The notes: a model not told the origin generated them from the sequence alone. A stretch of 64,000 bases of DNA from Jannaschia sp. Os4 (GCF_016820245.1 NZ_JAFCAR010000002.1:1-64000); one strand, 5' to 3'. Positions 1-9,210 are shown, numbered from the stretch's first letter. Made by a program: numbers and translations.

Positions 1-37
1 GCTCGGGCCGCGGCCCCCCGCCGCCCCGGGGCGCCCC

Positions 38-95
38 GGGGGGGGCGCTGCCCCCACACCCCCGAGGTATTTGGGCCAAGATGAGGGGGGCGGGT
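38..95 (+). repeat. GC hairpin followed by a GTATTT / CCAAGATGA motif
   Basis: A run of G (41-45) pairs with a run of C (51-55) around a five-base loop. It is followed by a C run, the motif GAGGTATTT (64-72) and CCAAGATGA (76-84), then a G run. From general familiarity, this hairpin plus (G/A)TATTT plus GATGA layout is a frequent intergenic pattern in Rhodobacteraceae. Its function (terminator, processing site or dispersed repeat) is not settled by this sequence. A degenerate copy on the minus strand lies inside bchB (28101-28170). Bases 1-129 contain no gene that I can support. Confidence 0.45.
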
Positions 96-129
96 TGAGG
101 GCGGGGGGCGCCGGGATTACGCGGGCCGC

Positions 130-1233
130 ATGTTCAACACGTTCGGCCGCCTCTTCACCGTCACCACTTGGGGCGAGAGCCACGGGCCCGCCTTGGGCGC
201 GACCGTGGACGGGGTGCCGCCGGGCGTGGCCGTGTCGGAGGCGGACCTCCAGGTCTGGCTCGACCGCCGCAAGCCCGGCCAGTCCAAGCACACCACCCAG
301 CGCAAGGAGCCGGACGCCGTCCGCATCCTGTCGGGGGTGTTCGAGGGGCGCACGACCGGCACGCCGATCCAGCTGATGATCGAGAACACCGACCAGCGGT
401 CCAAGGACTATGGCGACATCGCCGAGAAGTTCCGGCCCGGTCACGCCGACATCGCCTACTGGCAGAAATACGGCATCCGCGACCATCGCGGCGGGGGCCG
501 CTCCAGCGCCCGCGAGACGGCGGCGCGGGTCGCGGCGGGCGGCATCGCGCGCGCCGTGCTGCGCGACCTCGTGCCGGGGCTGGAGGTTACGGGCTACATG
601 ACCCGGATGGGCGAGCTGGCCATCGACCGGTCGCGGTTCGACTGGGACGAGATCGCGCGCAACGACTTCTGGACGCCCGACCCGGTGGCGGCGGAGGAGT
701 TCGCGGCGCACTTGGATTGGCTCCGCAAGGACGACCACAACTCCGTCGGCGCCGAGATCGAGGTGGTCGCGCGCGGCGTCCCCGCGGGCCTCGGCGCGCC
801 GGTCTACGCCAAGCTCGACACCGACCTCGCAGCGGCCATGATGTCGATCAATGCCGTCAAGGGCGTCGAGATCGGCGAGGGCATGGCCGCCGCCCGCCTC
901 ACGGGCCGCGACAACGCCGACGAGATCGTCATGGGCGCGGATGGGCCCGAATACACCTCCAACCACGCGGGCGGCGTCCTCGGCGGCATCTCCACGGGGC
1001 AGGACGTCGTCGTCCGCTTCGCCGTGAAGCCCACCTCCTCGATCCTGTCGGAGCGGCGCACCATCACCAAGGCGGGCGAGGAGACGACGCTCGTCACCAA
1101 GGGCCGTCACGACCCCTGCGTCGGCATCCGCGCGGTCCCGGTGGGCGAGGCGATGATGACCTGCGTCCTCCTCGACCACCTGCTTCTGGACCGCGGCCAG
1201 ACCGGCGGCATGCGCGGCCCGATCGGCGGCTGA
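130..1233 (+). CDS. aroC: Chorismate synthase
   Basis: Converts 5-enolpyruvylshikimate-3-phosphate to chorismate with reduced FMN as cofactor; last common step of the shikimate pathway, cytosolic. The 367-residue product has the expected length. The N-terminal family signature TTWGESHGP is near residues 11-19 and the [17 protein letters not shown] signature begins near residue 118. The ATG was chosen because the conserved N-terminus ([18 protein letters not shown]) starts directly after it. It is the leftmost gene, and its neighbours do not belong to aromatic synthesis; aroE lies about 62 kb away near the other end of the window. Confidence 0.97.
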   Translation: MFNTFGRLFTVTTWGESHGPALGATVDGVPPGVAVSEADLQVWLDRRKPGQSKHTTQRKEPDAVRILSGVFEGRTTGTPIQLMIENTDQRSKDYGDIAEKFRPGHADIAYWQKYGIRDHRGGGRSSARETAARVAAGGIARAVLRDLVPGLEVTGYMTRMGELAIDRSRFDWDEIARNDFWTPDPVAAEEFAAHLDWLRKDDHNSVGAEIEVVARGVPAGLGAPVYAKLDTDLAAAMMSINAVKGVEIGEGMAAARLTGRDNADEIVMGADGPEYTSNHAGGVLGGISTGQDVVVRFAVKPTSSILSERRTITKAGEETTLVTKGRHDPCVGIRAVPVGEAMMTCVLLDHLLLDRGQTGGMRGPIGG

Positions 1234-1325
1234 CGGCGCACGGGGCGCGCGACGGCCTGGCCCCCTTGGCTTCGGATGCGCGGTTGCCGACCCTCCCGGC
1301 GACCGCCACCACCGGACCCGGCCCC

Positions 1326-2210
1326 ATGCTCCTCCGCACGCTCCTCGCCGCCCTCCTCCTCGCGCCGCCGCTCCACGCCGCGCCCGAGCAGATCGCCGAG
1401 GGCCGCGCCACCGCCGCCGCCTACGCCGACCTGCGCGACGCGCGGCGCGACGGCTGGCGCAAGTTCGGCGGCCCCGCCGCGCTGATGGGGCAGCACTACT
1501 ACAACGGCGCCAATCCCGACTACGTCGCGGGCGAGCCGCTCGATCCCGCCCGCCTCTCCAACCTGCTCTACGCCGAGATCGGCGGACGCCAGACGCTGGT
1601 GGGCGTGGCCTATAACTACCGCATCGGCGACGGCGACCTGCTGCCCGAGGGGTTCCGTGGAGGCGCCGACGTCTGGCACGTCCACGACGTCGCCAAGTTC
1701 GCCGCCGCCGTCACCACCGACCGCCCCCTCCTGCGCTGGGCCGCCGACCGCTTCCTGACGCCCGAGTTCACCGCCGCCGACGGCACCCGGCGCGACCGGC
1801 TGGCGATGGTCCACCTCTGGACGATCCCGAACCCCGACGGCCCCTTCGCCTCCCACAACCGGGCGCTGGCCTACCTGCAGCTCGGCCTGCCCGGCGACTG
1901 GGCCGACGGCGCGTCCAAGGAGGCGGCGCTGGGCCTGTCGCTCGCGCGGCCCGAGGGCTGCGCCGAGATGATCGACACCGACGCGTGGATCGCCAACCTG
2001 CCCCGCGCCACCACCCGCCGCCTCCACTCCGCCTGTCGGCAGGTGGCCGACCACGTGCGCGCGCGGCTGGGATCGAAGGCGCAGGCCAACGCGGCGGGCG
2101 AGGGGGCGTGGGCCGCCTTCGACCGGGTCCGCGACGAGAGCCTGACGCCCGTCCAGAAGCTCCGCATCGCCTCGATCGTCGAGGACGGGCCGGGCCTGCT
2201 CTGCCGCTAG
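1326..2210 (+). CDS. Putative secreted protein of unknown function
   Basis: Encodes 294 residues. The first ~20 residues (MLLRTLLAALLLAPPLHAAP) form a good Sec signal peptide with an AxA-type cleavage site, so the protein is probably periplasmic. The rest is soluble, with an LMGQHYYNG segment, several Trp residues and four Cys (two near the centre-to-C-terminal part, one close to the very end) that could form disulfides. I recognise no domain. It lies 92 bp downstream of aroC on the same strand and ends 1 bp before the convergent DMT transporter gene. The open frame continues upstream of this ATG, but the signal peptide fixes the start. Confidence 0.65.
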   Translation: MLLRTLLAALLLAPPLHAAPEQIAEGRATAAAYADLRDARRDGWRKFGGPAALMGQHYYNGANPDYVAGEPLDPARLSNLLYAEIGGRQTLVGVAYNYRIGDGDLLPEGFRGGADVWHVHDVAKFAAAVTTDRPLLRWAADRFLTPEFTAADGTRRDRLAMVHLWTIPNPDGPFASHNRALAYLQLGLPGDWADGASKEAALGLSLARPEGCAEMIDTDAWIANLPRATTRRLHSACRQVADHVRARLGSKAQANAAGEGAWAAFDRVRDESLTPVQKLRIASIVEDGPGLLCR

Positions 2211-2211
2211 G

Positions 2212-3090
2212 TCAGGTCGCCCGCGCCGCCCGCATCCGGCTGACCTGCACGGCAAGGATGCCGCCCGCGATCACCACCACCCCCACCGCGTCGAGCGGGC
2301 CCAGCCGCTCGCCCAAGAGCGCCCACGCGATCACCACCCCGAAGAACGGGTTGAGGAAGTGGAACGTCGCCGCCGGCGTCGCGCCGATCCGGCGCACCAG
2401 CAGGAACCAGATCCACGTCGCCAAGAGCCCCGGCACCACCGTCGTGTAGGCGAAGGCCGCCGTGAGCGTCGGGGTCCACGTCACCTCCCACGTCTCCAAG
2501 GCCAGCCCGAGCGGCAGAAGCGCCAGCGACCCCACCAGCATCTGCAGCCCCACTACCGACAGGATGCCGCCGCCGCCGGTCGCGCCCTTGACCGTCAGCG
2601 TCGCGACCGTGAGCGCGACGACCCCCGCCACGCACATCGCCACCGCCGCCACGTCCGCCCCGCCCGACAGGCGCGTCCCCATGATCAGCAGCACGCCCGC
2701 CGTCCCCGCCGCCAGCCCCGCGACGCCCAAGGGGCGGGTCCGCTCCGAGAACGCCACCCAGTTCACCAGCGCCACCAAGAGCGGCAGCGTCGAGGCCACG
2801 ATCGCCGCCAGCGACGCCTCGATCCGCTGCATCGCCACGAAGTTCAGCCCGAGGTAGAGCGCGTTCTGGCACAGCCCGAACACCACGATGGCGGCCCACG
2901 CCCGCCGGTCCAGCGTCAGCCGCTCGCCCGCCAGCCGCCCGAGAGCCAAGCCCAGCGCCCCCGACAGCGCGAAGCGCAACGACAGCGACAGCAGCGGCGG
3001 CGCCTCGGCCACGATGATCCGCGCCGAGGTGAAGGCCGACGACCACGCCAGCGCGAAGAGCAGGCCGAGGAGGAGCGCGCGCGGATCCAT
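2212..3090 (-). CDS. EamA/DMT-family transporter
   Basis: A 292-residue inner-membrane protein of about ten hydrophobic segments arranged as two EamA repeats, typical of drug/metabolite transporters (RhaT/RarD type). The substrate cannot be told from sequence. The start ATG (MDPRALLLGLLFALAW) puts the first membrane segment right at the N-terminus as usual for the family; the open frame upstream overlaps the regulator gene and is not needed. It follows the Crp/Fnr-type gene by 35 bp on the same strand, so the two may be cotranscribed and the regulator may control the exporter (inference). Confidence 0.85.
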   Translation of the reverse strand: MDPRALLLGLLFALAWSSAFTSARIIVAEAPPLLSLSLRFALSGALGLALGRLAGERLTLDRRAWAAIVVFGLCQNALYLGLNFVAMQRIEASLAAIVASTLPLLVALVNWVAFSERTRPLGVAGLAAGTAGVLLIMGTRLSGGADVAAVAMCVAGVVALTVATLTVKGATGGGGILSVVGLQMLVGSLALLPLGLALETWEVTWTPTLTAAFAYTTVVPGLLATWIWFLLVRRIGATPAATFHFLNPFFGVVIAWALLGERLGPLDAVGVVVIAGGILAVQVSRMRAARAT

Positions 3091-3125
3091 GCCCGGCGGG
3101 TGCCATGCCCGTCCCCGCACCGCAA

Positions 3126-3674
3126 TCACCCCGCCGCGCGGCGCTTCTTGATCCGGCTGAAGGCCTGCGGCGTGATCCCGATCCACGCCGCGATGTCGGA
3201 CTGCGGGAAGGCGCCCTCGAACGCCGCCGCCTGCTCCAGCGCGCGGGCCTGGCGCGCCTCGGCGGACAGGCACAGCAGCTCGAACTCCCGACGCTCCTTG
3301 CGCCGGGCGTAGCCGGCGAGGAACCCGATCATCGCCAAGGCCGCCGCGTGGTCCCGCTCGGCCGCCGCCGTCAGGTCCGCGAAGGGGATCGAGCGCACCC
3401 GCGCCTCGGACACCGCCACCAGCGAGAACGTGCAGCCCACGCCCTCCGTCAGCGCGGCCATCGACCCGATCAGGTCGCCCGGCGCCAGCAGGGACTTCAC
3501 CCGCTCGCGGCCCTCCGGGTCGAGGTAGTAGGCCTTCAGATGCCCTTCCCGGATCAGGTGCACCTCCCCGGACGGGTCGCCTTGCCGGAACAGGTGCGCC
3601 CCCGCCGCGACGGCGCGGTCGCGGCCCAGTCCTCCCGCGAGGCGCTCGATCCCCATCCCATGAACCTCGATCAA
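3126..3674 (-). CDS. Crp/Fnr-family transcriptional regulator
   Basis: A 182-residue protein with a cyclic-nucleotide-binding-like beta barrel (HLFRQGDPSGEVHLIREG near residues 28-45, LLAPGDLIG near 62-70) and a short C-terminal helix-turn-helix (QSDIAAWIGITPQAFSRIKKRR). It has no N-terminal Cys cluster, so an Fnr-type [4Fe-4S] oxygen sensor is unlikely. It is shorter than Crp or Fnr (about 210-250 residues). Related short proteins are annotated simply as Crp/Fnr family. The start is 62 bp from the divergent SDR gene, so the shared spacer is a probable promoter/operator region. Confidence 0.85.
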   Translation of the reverse strand: MIEVHGMGIERLAGGLGRDRAVAAGAHLFRQGDPSGEVHLIREGHLKAYYLDPEGRERVKSLLAPGDLIGSMAALTEGVGCTFSLVAVSEARVRSIPFADLTAAAERDHAAALAMIGFLAGYARRKERREFELLCLSAEARQARALEQAAAFEGAFPQSDIAAWIGITPQAFSRIKKRRAAG

Positions 3675-3736
3675 TCCGATCCCGTCCCTCTGGGCCTATC
3701 AGGTTTCCACCGGACGCGCAGCAGAAGGGGCGGGCG

Positions 3737-4459
3737 ATGGAACTCGAAGGACGGCGGATCGCGATCACCGGGGGCACCTCCGGCATCGGGCGGAGGATCG
3801 TGGACCGCCTCGCCCCGCGCGCGGAGGTCGTCGTGGTGGCCCGGCCCGGGCCGTCCGCCGACGCCCTCCGCGCGGACCACCCGGGCGTGGAGATCCTCGT
3901 CGCCGACCTGTCCCGCCCGGCGGAGGTCGACGCGGCGGGGGCCGCGCTCGCCCGGCGGGACGACGTGGACGGTCTGATCCACTGCGCGGCCGTGCAGCGC
4001 ACCGCGCACGTCGCCGACGCCGACCCGGCGACGATCCGCCCCGAGATCGAGGTGAACCTGACGGCGCTCTGCGTGCTCGCGGGGCACCTCCTGCCGGGGA
4101 TGCGGCGGCGCGGCGGCTTCGTCCACGGGGTGAACTCGGGCCTCGGCCTCGTGCCCAAAACCGGGTCGGCCGTCTACTGCGCCACCAAGGGCGGGATGAA
4201 CCTCTACCTGCAGGCGCTCGAGAACCAGTCGCGCGGCAGCAGCGTCCAGGTCATGCAGGCGTTCCTCCCGCTCGTGGACACGTCCATGAGCGCCGGGCGC
4301 GGGCGCGCCAAGATGGACCCGGACGCGGCGGCGGCGGCCATCGTGGACGGGATCGAGCGCGGGATCGCGGCCCACGACATCGGCCGCGTCCGCATCCTGC
4401 GCGCGCTCGCCCGGATCGCGCCCTCGGCGGCGCGGCGCATCATGAGGGCGGACGCATGA
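3737..4459 (+). CDS. Short-chain dehydrogenase/reductase (SDR)
   Basis: A 240-residue classical SDR. The nucleotide-binding motif TGGTSGIG lies near residues 11-18, and the catalytic Tyr-x-x-x-Lys is seen as YCATK near residue 152. The overall form resembles the DltE-like SDR group, but the substrate cannot be inferred. It overlaps the next gene by the four bases ATGA, so it is translationally coupled to the VTT-domain membrane protein. It is divergent from the Crp/Fnr-type gene, which could regulate it (inference). Confidence 0.85.
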   Translation: MELEGRRIAITGGTSGIGRRIVDRLAPRAEVVVVARPGPSADALRADHPGVEILVADLSRPAEVDAAGAALARRDDVDGLIHCAAVQRTAHVADADPATIRPEIEVNLTALCVLAGHLLPGMRRRGGFVHGVNSGLGLVPKTGSAVYCATKGGMNLYLQALENQSRGSSVQVMQAFLPLVDTSMSAGRGRAKMDPDAAAAAIVDGIERGIAAHDIGRVRILRALARIAPSAARRIMRADA

Positions 4460-5109
4460 GGCCGCTCCTGCGCGTGATGCTGCTCCTCGGAGGGGGCTTC
4501 GCGGCCACCTTCGTGATCGCCCGCCTGACCGGCGTCCTGACCGAGGAGGCGGTGCGCGGCTGGCTGGCGGCCGCATCCGCCGTGTCGCCCGCGTGGATCG
4601 CCGCGATCGTGGTCGCGCTGCTCTTCGCGGACCTGTTCGTCGCGGTGCCCACGCTCACGATCACGATCCTCGCCGGTCACTTCCTCGGGGCGCCCGCCGG
4701 GACCGCCGCCGCCCTCGCGGGGACCTCGGCGGCCGCGGCGGCTGGCTACGGGCTGTCGCGGCGCTGGGGCGAGGGGGTGCTGCGCCGCGTCGTCGGCGAC
4801 CCGGCGCAGCGCGTGGAGTTGCGTGACGCCTTCGCCCGGACGGGGCCCGCGATGATCGTGCTGTCGCGCGCCATGCCGATCCTGCCCGAGGTGACCGCCT
4901 GCATGGCCGGGGCCACGCGGATGCCGCCGTGGCGCTACGTCCCGCTCTTCGCCCTCGGTACGGTGCCCTACGTCGCGATCGCCGCGTGGGCCGGGTCCGT
5001 CAGCACGCTGCGGGATCCCATGCCCGCCATCTACGCCGTGCTGGGCCTCTACGCGGTCCTCTGGACGGCATGGGCCGCCCTGCGGTGGCGGGGCCGGTCG
5101 GCGCCCTGA
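4456..5109 (+). CDS. VTT-domain (TVP38/TMEM64, DedA-like) membrane protein
   Basis: A 217-residue polytopic membrane protein. The central part has the VTT (SNARE-associated/DedA superfamily) pattern: a re-entrant loop region (TLTITILAGHFLGAPAGTAA) followed by an R-S-R-A-M-P motif and a final pair of membrane helices. Members of this superfamily act as lipid scramblases/flippases or in membrane homeostasis; the specific role here is unknown. The start overlaps the SDR stop (ATGA). A strong hairpin follows the stop codon. Confidence 0.8.
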   Translation: MRPLLRVMLLLGGGFAATFVIARLTGVLTEEAVRGWLAAASAVSPAWIAAIVVALLFADLFVAVPTLTITILAGHFLGAPAGTAAALAGTSAAAAAGYGLSRRWGEGVLRRVVGDPAQRVELRDAFARTGPAMIVLSRAMPILPEVTACMAGATRMPPWRYVPLFALGTVPYVAIAAWAGSVSTLRDPMPAIYAVLGLYAVLWTAWAALRWRGRSAP

Positions 5110-5115
5110 ACGACG

Positions 5116-5145
5116 GAGGGGCCGCCCCTGCCGGGACGGCCCCTC
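5116..5145. terminator. Bidirectional hairpin between the VTT-domain gene and hup
   Basis: GAGGGGCCG (5116-5124) pairs perfectly with CGGCCCCTC (5137-5145), with an inner CCC/GGG pair around a short loop. It lies between two convergent genes, 6 bp after the plus-strand stop and 31 bp from the minus-strand stop. There is no T tract, as is common in such GC-rich genomes, so intrinsic termination is inferred from position and symmetry. Confidence 0.6.
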
Positions 5146-5176
5146 GATCACGTGCCATGGCCCGAAGGCCCGCGGA

Positions 5177-5467
5177 TCACTCGTTGACGGAGTCCTTGAG
5201 CGCCTTGGCGATGGTGAACTTCACCACCTTGTCGGCGTCCTTCTTGAACTGCTCGCCCGTGGCGGGGTTGCGGACCATGCGCTCGGGGCGCTCGCGGCAG
5301 GCCATCTTGCCGATGCCCGGCAGGGTCACGGCGCCGCCGTCCTTGACCTCGTCGCTGATGATCTCGGCCAGCGCGTCGAGCGCGGCGGAGGCGGACTTCT
5401 TGTCGGAGTCCATCTTCTCGGCCAGAGCCGAGACCAGTTGCGTCTTGGTCATCGCTTTCGTCGCCAT
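5177..5467 (-). CDS. hup: HU-family histone-like DNA-binding protein
   Basis: A 96-residue protein with the IHF/HU fold. Near the C-terminal half it carries the DNA-arm signature (MVRNPATGEQ), where the RNP tripeptide provides the intercalating proline. It binds and bends DNA as a dimer and organises the nucleoid. The family motif RNPATGE and length (90-100) fit HU rather than the IHF subunits, although that distinction is not absolute. It stands alone, with hairpin 5116-5145 downstream and an 85-bp spacer to amn upstream that must hold its promoter. Confidence 0.92.
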   Translation of the reverse strand: MATKAMTKTQLVSALAEKMDSDKKSASAALDALAEIISDEVKDGGAVTLPGIGKMACRERPERMVRNPATGEQFKKDADKVVKFTIAKALKDSVNE

Positions 5468-5552
5468 GTGTCACCCCTTTGGCAGGCAGGTTGCGAATTT
5501 GACGCGACCCTAGACAGGGAATGCGCCCGCCTACAACAGGTTTCCCATATTT

Positions 5553-7082
5553 TCATAGGAATGCGGTTTCCTCGAACGACCTGAGCTTGCGCGAATGGAG
5601 CCGCTCCAGCGGCATCTCGCGCAGGGTCTCCATCGCCCGGATGCCGATTAGGAGGTGGCGCGACACCTGCGTGCGGTAGAACTCCGAGGCCATGCCCGGC
5701 AGCTTCAGCTCCCCGTGGAGCGGCTTGTCGCTGACGCACAGCAGCGTGCCGTAGGGCACGCGGAAGCGGAACCCGTTGGCCGCGATCGTCGCGCTCTCCA
5801 TGTCCAAGGCCACCGCGCGGGACTGTGACAGGCGCTGCACCGGCCCCGCCTGCTCGCGCAGCTCCCAGTTGCGGTTGTCGATGGTCGCCACCGTGCCCGT
5901 CCGCATGATCCGCTTGAGCTCGTAGCCCTCCAGCTGCGTGACGTCGGCGACCGCCTCCTCCAACGCGACCTGCACCTCGGCCAGCGCGGGCACCGGCACC
6001 CAGACCGGCAGGTCGTCGTCCAGCACGTGGTCCTCGCGCAGGTAGGCGTGGGCCAGCACGAAGTCGCCGAGCGACTGGCTGTTGCGCAGCCCCGCGCAGT
6101 GCCCCACCATCAGCCATACGTGCGGGCGCAGCACCGCGATGTGGTCCGTCGCCGTCTTGGCGTTGGACGGCCCCACCCCGATGTTCACCAGCGTGATGCC
6201 CGCGTTGCCCTCCCGCTCGAGGTGGTAGGTCGGCATCTGCGGCATCTTGGGCGGGTCGGCCATCGGCGCGTCCGGGTCGTCCGGCGTCACCGTCTGCCCC
6301 ATCGGCCCCACCAGCGCCGTGTAGCCCGAGGCCGGGTCGCGCAGCGCCTCGCGGGCGTAGGCCACGAACTCGTCCATGTAGAACTGGTAGTTCGTGAACA
6401 GCACGTGGTTCTGGAAGCAGGCCGGGTCCGTCGCCGTGTAATGGGCCAGCCGGGCCAGCGAGTAGTCGACCCGCTGCGCCGTGAACGGCGCCAAGGGCCG
6501 CGCCCCGTCCTCGTAGGTGAACCCCACCCCGTTGACGATGTCGTCGTTCGTCGTCTCGAGGTCCGGCACGTCGAACACGTCGCGCATCAGGAAGGGCAGC
6601 ACCCCGTCCTGCGGCACGGTCAGCGCCCCGTCCTCGTCCGATCCGCCCAGCACCGCGAAGTGGATCGGGATCGGGGTCCTGGACCAGCCCACGGTGACGG
6701 GGACGCCGTGCGAGCGGACCAAGAGTTCGATCTGCTGCGTCAGGTAGCCCTCGAACAGGTCGGGCTGCGTGATCGTCGCCGCGTAGTGCCCCGGCTCGGC
6801 CACGTGCCCGAAGGACAGGCGCGAATCCGCCCGCCCGTAGGACGTCGTCGTGAACCGGATCTCGGGGTAGAACGCGCGCACCCGGTGGTCCGGCTCCCCC
6901 TCGGCCACCGCCTTGGAGAAGCGCGACCGCAGGAAGCCCGTCGCCTCCGCGTAGAGGCGCTGCAGCTCCGCCACCGCGTCCGCCGCGTCCATGAACGCGC
7001 GCCGCTCCACCGCCTCCGGCGAGCGGATCGAGGACTTCTTCGCGGACTTCGCGGGCGTCGGGATCTTGGGCGGCGCGTTCAT
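5553..7082 (-). CDS. amn: AMP nucleosidase
   Basis: Hydrolyses AMP to adenine and ribose 5-phosphate. The 509-residue product has the family length. It contains an N-terminal regulatory domain and a C-terminal nucleoside-phosphorylase-like domain with GVGPSNAKTATDH and HVWLMVGHCAGL near residues 303-333 and a terminal MESATIAANGFRF segment. The gene begins with an ATGA overlap on the ade stop, so the two are one operon. Together, Amn releases adenine from AMP and Ade converts it to hypoxanthine, forming a coherent purine salvage/degradation unit. Confidence 0.93.
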   Translation of the reverse strand: MNAPPKIPTPAKSAKKSSIRSPEAVERRAFMDAADAVAELQRLYAEATGFLRSRFSKAVAEGEPDHRVRAFYPEIRFTTTSYGRADSRLSFGHVAEPGHYAATITQPDLFEGYLTQQIELLVRSHGVPVTVGWSRTPIPIHFAVLGGSDEDGALTVPQDGVLPFLMRDVFDVPDLETTNDDIVNGVGFTYEDGARPLAPFTAQRVDYSLARLAHYTATDPACFQNHVLFTNYQFYMDEFVAYAREALRDPASGYTALVGPMGQTVTPDDPDAPMADPPKMPQMPTYHLEREGNAGITLVNIGVGPSNAKTATDHIAVLRPHVWLMVGHCAGLRNSQSLGDFVLAHAYLREDHVLDDDLPVWVPVPALAEVQVALEEAVADVTQLEGYELKRIMRTGTVATIDNRNWELREQAGPVQRLSQSRAVALDMESATIAANGFRFRVPYGTLLCVSDKPLHGELKLPGMASEFYRTQVSRHLLIGIRAMETLREMPLERLHSRKLRSFEETAFL

Positions 7083-8875
7083 GCCAGCACCTCCGTCAGT
7101 TCGAACTTCGTCACGTCCACCAAGCCCAGGTCGCCGATCCGCAACTCCGGGATCACCACCAGCGCCAGCAAGGAATGCTGCATGAACGCCTCGTTCATCG
7201 TGCAGCCCGCGTCCCGCATCGCCGCCGCCAAGCCCTCGGCCTTCGCCGCCACGGCGGGCGCCGGGTCGTCGGACATCAGCCCCGCCACCGGCAGCTCCAC
7301 CATCGCCCGCTCCACCCCGTCCGAGAACAGGCAGGCCCCGCCGCCCACGTCGGCCAGCCGGTTCGCCGCCGCCGCCATGTCCGCCCGCGAGGTGCCCACG
7401 ACGATCATGTGGTGGCTGTCATGCGCCACCGTCGAGGCCAGCGCCATGTCGCCCGCATATCCGAACCCCTCCACGAAGGCGTTCACCACGCCCCCCGTCG
7501 CGCGGTGCCGCTCGACCAAGGCGATCATGCAGGTCGGCCCTTCTCCGTCGACCACCCCGTCCCGCACCGGCAGCGTCCGCGTCAGCGCGCGCGTCGGTGC
7601 TTGGTTCTCCACCACCCCAATCACCCGCGCCTCGACCGTCTCGGCCCCCGCGGGCGCGGCCAACGCGAAGTCCCCCGCGGTGAGCGCGCGGCCCAGCCTC
7701 ACCGTCCCCTTCGCCGCCGCCCAGTCGGCATGGTCCATCCCGGCGGCCAGATCCCCGTCCCGCGCGACGACCGCGCCCAGCGCGACCACGACCTTCGCCT
7801 CGAACCCCTCCAGCGTCTCGGTCAGCACCACGTCCGCCCGCCGCCCCGGCGCGATGGACCCCAACTCCCGCTCCAGCCCGAAATGCGTCGCCGCGTTGAC
7901 CGTGCACATCTGCAAGGCGACCAGCGGGTCGCAGCCGCAGGCGATCGCGTGGCGCAGCACCCGGTCCATGTGCCCGTCCCGCACCAGCGTCGCCGCGTAG
8001 CAGTCGTCGGTGCACAGGATCACGCCGCGCGGGTCCAAGCCCCGCTTCGTCACGGCGGTGATCTGCGCCGCCACGTCGTGCCACGCGCTGCCCAGCCGCA
8101 GCATGGCCCGCATCCCCTGCCGCATCCGCGCCACCGCGTCGGCCTCGCTCGTGCCCTCGTGGTCGTCCGCAGGCCCCCCCGCCGCGTAGGCGTGGAAGGC
8201 CGGCCCGAGGTCGGGCGAGGCATAGTGCCCCCCGATCGTCCGCCCCGCCGCCGCCGTCGCCGCCATCTCGGCCAGCATCTGCTGCGAGCCATGGACCACG
8301 CCGGGGAAGTTCATCATCTCCCCCAGCCCCACGATCCCGTCCCAGCCCATCGCCTCGGCCACCTCGTCGGGGCCCAGCTCCACGCCCGTGGTCTCCAGCC
8401 CCGGCGCCGAGGGCGCGCAGGACGGCATCTGCATGAACATCGAGCAGGGCAGCCCCATCGCCTCGTCCAGCATCATCCGCACGCCCGGCAGGCCCAAGAC
8501 GTTCGCGATCTCGTGCGGGTCGGCCATCATCGCGGTCGTGCCGCGCGGCACCACGGCCTCGGCGAAGCGCGCGGGCGTCAGCATCCCCGACTCGACGTGC
8601 ATGTGCGCGTCGATCAGGCCGGGCGCGGCGACCATCCCCTCGCCCTCGATCACCTCGGTCGCCTCGCCCACGCAGTGCGAGGCGTCCGGCCCGACATAGG
8701 CGAAGCGCCCCCGCCGGATGGCGATCTCCCAGTCGAGCGTCTCGCGGGTGTGGACATTGGCCAGCCGGACGTCGCGGATCACGAGGTCGGCGCGGGCGCG
8801 CCCGGCGGCCACGGCGATTAGGTCGGCGGCGGCCTCGGGCCATGTGGGGAGGGTGCGGTGGGTGAACGGCGTCAT
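7079..8875 (-). CDS. ade: Adenine deaminase
   Basis: Deaminates adenine to hypoxanthine and ammonia (amidohydrolase superfamily, metal dependent, cytosolic). The 598 residues match the usual length. The metal-binding motif GLIDAHMHVES lies near residues 91-101, followed by RGTTAMMADPHEIANV, and a DD(C)Y segment near 300. A longer open frame begins at 8992, but the ATG at 8875 starts just before the conserved N-terminal domain. It is the first gene of the ade-amn operon. The 448 bp upstream hold palindromic repeats and no gene. Confidence 0.93.
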   Translation of the reverse strand: MTPFTHRTLPTWPEAAADLIAVAAGRARADLVIRDVRLANVHTRETLDWEIAIRRGRFAYVGPDASHCVGEATEVIEGEGMVAAPGLIDAHMHVESGMLTPARFAEAVVPRGTTAMMADPHEIANVLGLPGVRMMLDEAMGLPCSMFMQMPSCAPSAPGLETTGVELGPDEVAEAMGWDGIVGLGEMMNFPGVVHGSQQMLAEMAATAAAGRTIGGHYASPDLGPAFHAYAAGGPADDHEGTSEADAVARMRQGMRAMLRLGSAWHDVAAQITAVTKRGLDPRGVILCTDDCYAATLVRDGHMDRVLRHAIACGCDPLVALQMCTVNAATHFGLERELGSIAPGRRADVVLTETLEGFEAKVVVALGAVVARDGDLAAGMDHADWAAAKGTVRLGRALTAGDFALAAPAGAETVEARVIGVVENQAPTRALTRTLPVRDGVVDGEGPTCMIALVERHRATGGVVNAFVEGFGYAGDMALASTVAHDSHHMIVVGTSRADMAAAANRLADVGGGACLFSDGVERAMVELPVAGLMSDDPAPAVAAKAEGLAAAMRDAGCTMNEAFMQHSLLALVVIPELRIGDLGLVDVTKFELTEVLA

Positions 8876-8971
8876 CCCCCAAGGTTTCACGCCGCGCGAC
8901 CCCCCGCAAGGCCGCGCGCGCGACGGTTGCGTGACGTCGCCGGGCGCGCTCGGGCGCCCCGGCCTCCGTAG

Positions 8972-8993
8972 GGTGGGCACCACCATGCCCACC
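8972..8993. repeat. GTAGGGTGGGCA palindrome
   Basis: GGTGGGCA (8972-8979) pairs perfectly with TGCCCACC (8986-8993) across a six-base loop. The GTAGGGTGGGCA form is, from general experience, a common short extragenic palindrome in many bacterial genomes. It is about 100 bp upstream of ade. It could also act in the ade 5' leader, but I see no riboswitch fold. Confidence 0.5.
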
Positions 8994-9026
8994 GCCCTCC
9001 GACCCGCCTCCTTCTCAACGAAATCA

Positions 9027-9210
9027 ATCCCTCACCCCCGCATGACGCCTCATCGGAGCACCATCGTCTTGGTCTCGCCGGACGCACCCTCGGGCGGCGC
9101 GCCCGCGCGATACGGCCGCGCAGCGGCCCGCGCATCGCCGGGCCGTCCCCCGGCCCGGCGATTGGTCTGGCCTCGGCGCGCCGCTTGGGCGTCGTACGGG
9201 GGTGAGGGAT
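9027..9210. repeat. 184-bp element bounded by 23-bp inverted repeats
   Basis: The sequence at 9027-9049 (beginning ATCCCTCACCCCCG) recurs as its reverse complement at 9188-9210 with 21 of 23 bases matching. Inside, ATCGCCGGGCCG (9134-9145) pairs perfectly with CGGCCCGGCGAT (9151-9162) around TCCCC, and GGCGCGCC palindromes occur nearer the ends. No transposase or supported gene lies within. The form is that of a small non-autonomous palindromic repeat or MITE-like unit. The flanking stretches from 8876 to 9323 hold this element, the palindrome at 8972-8993 and otherwise nothing I can name. Confidence 0.55.

Noticed and set aside
6027-8821. Long plus-strand open frames opposite amn and ade
   Set aside because: His/Arg-rich shadows without family motifs; amn and ade fill this interval on the minus strand.
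9027-9210. Possible insertion sequence
   Set aside because: Too short and without a transposase frame. Only a non-autonomous element remains possible.
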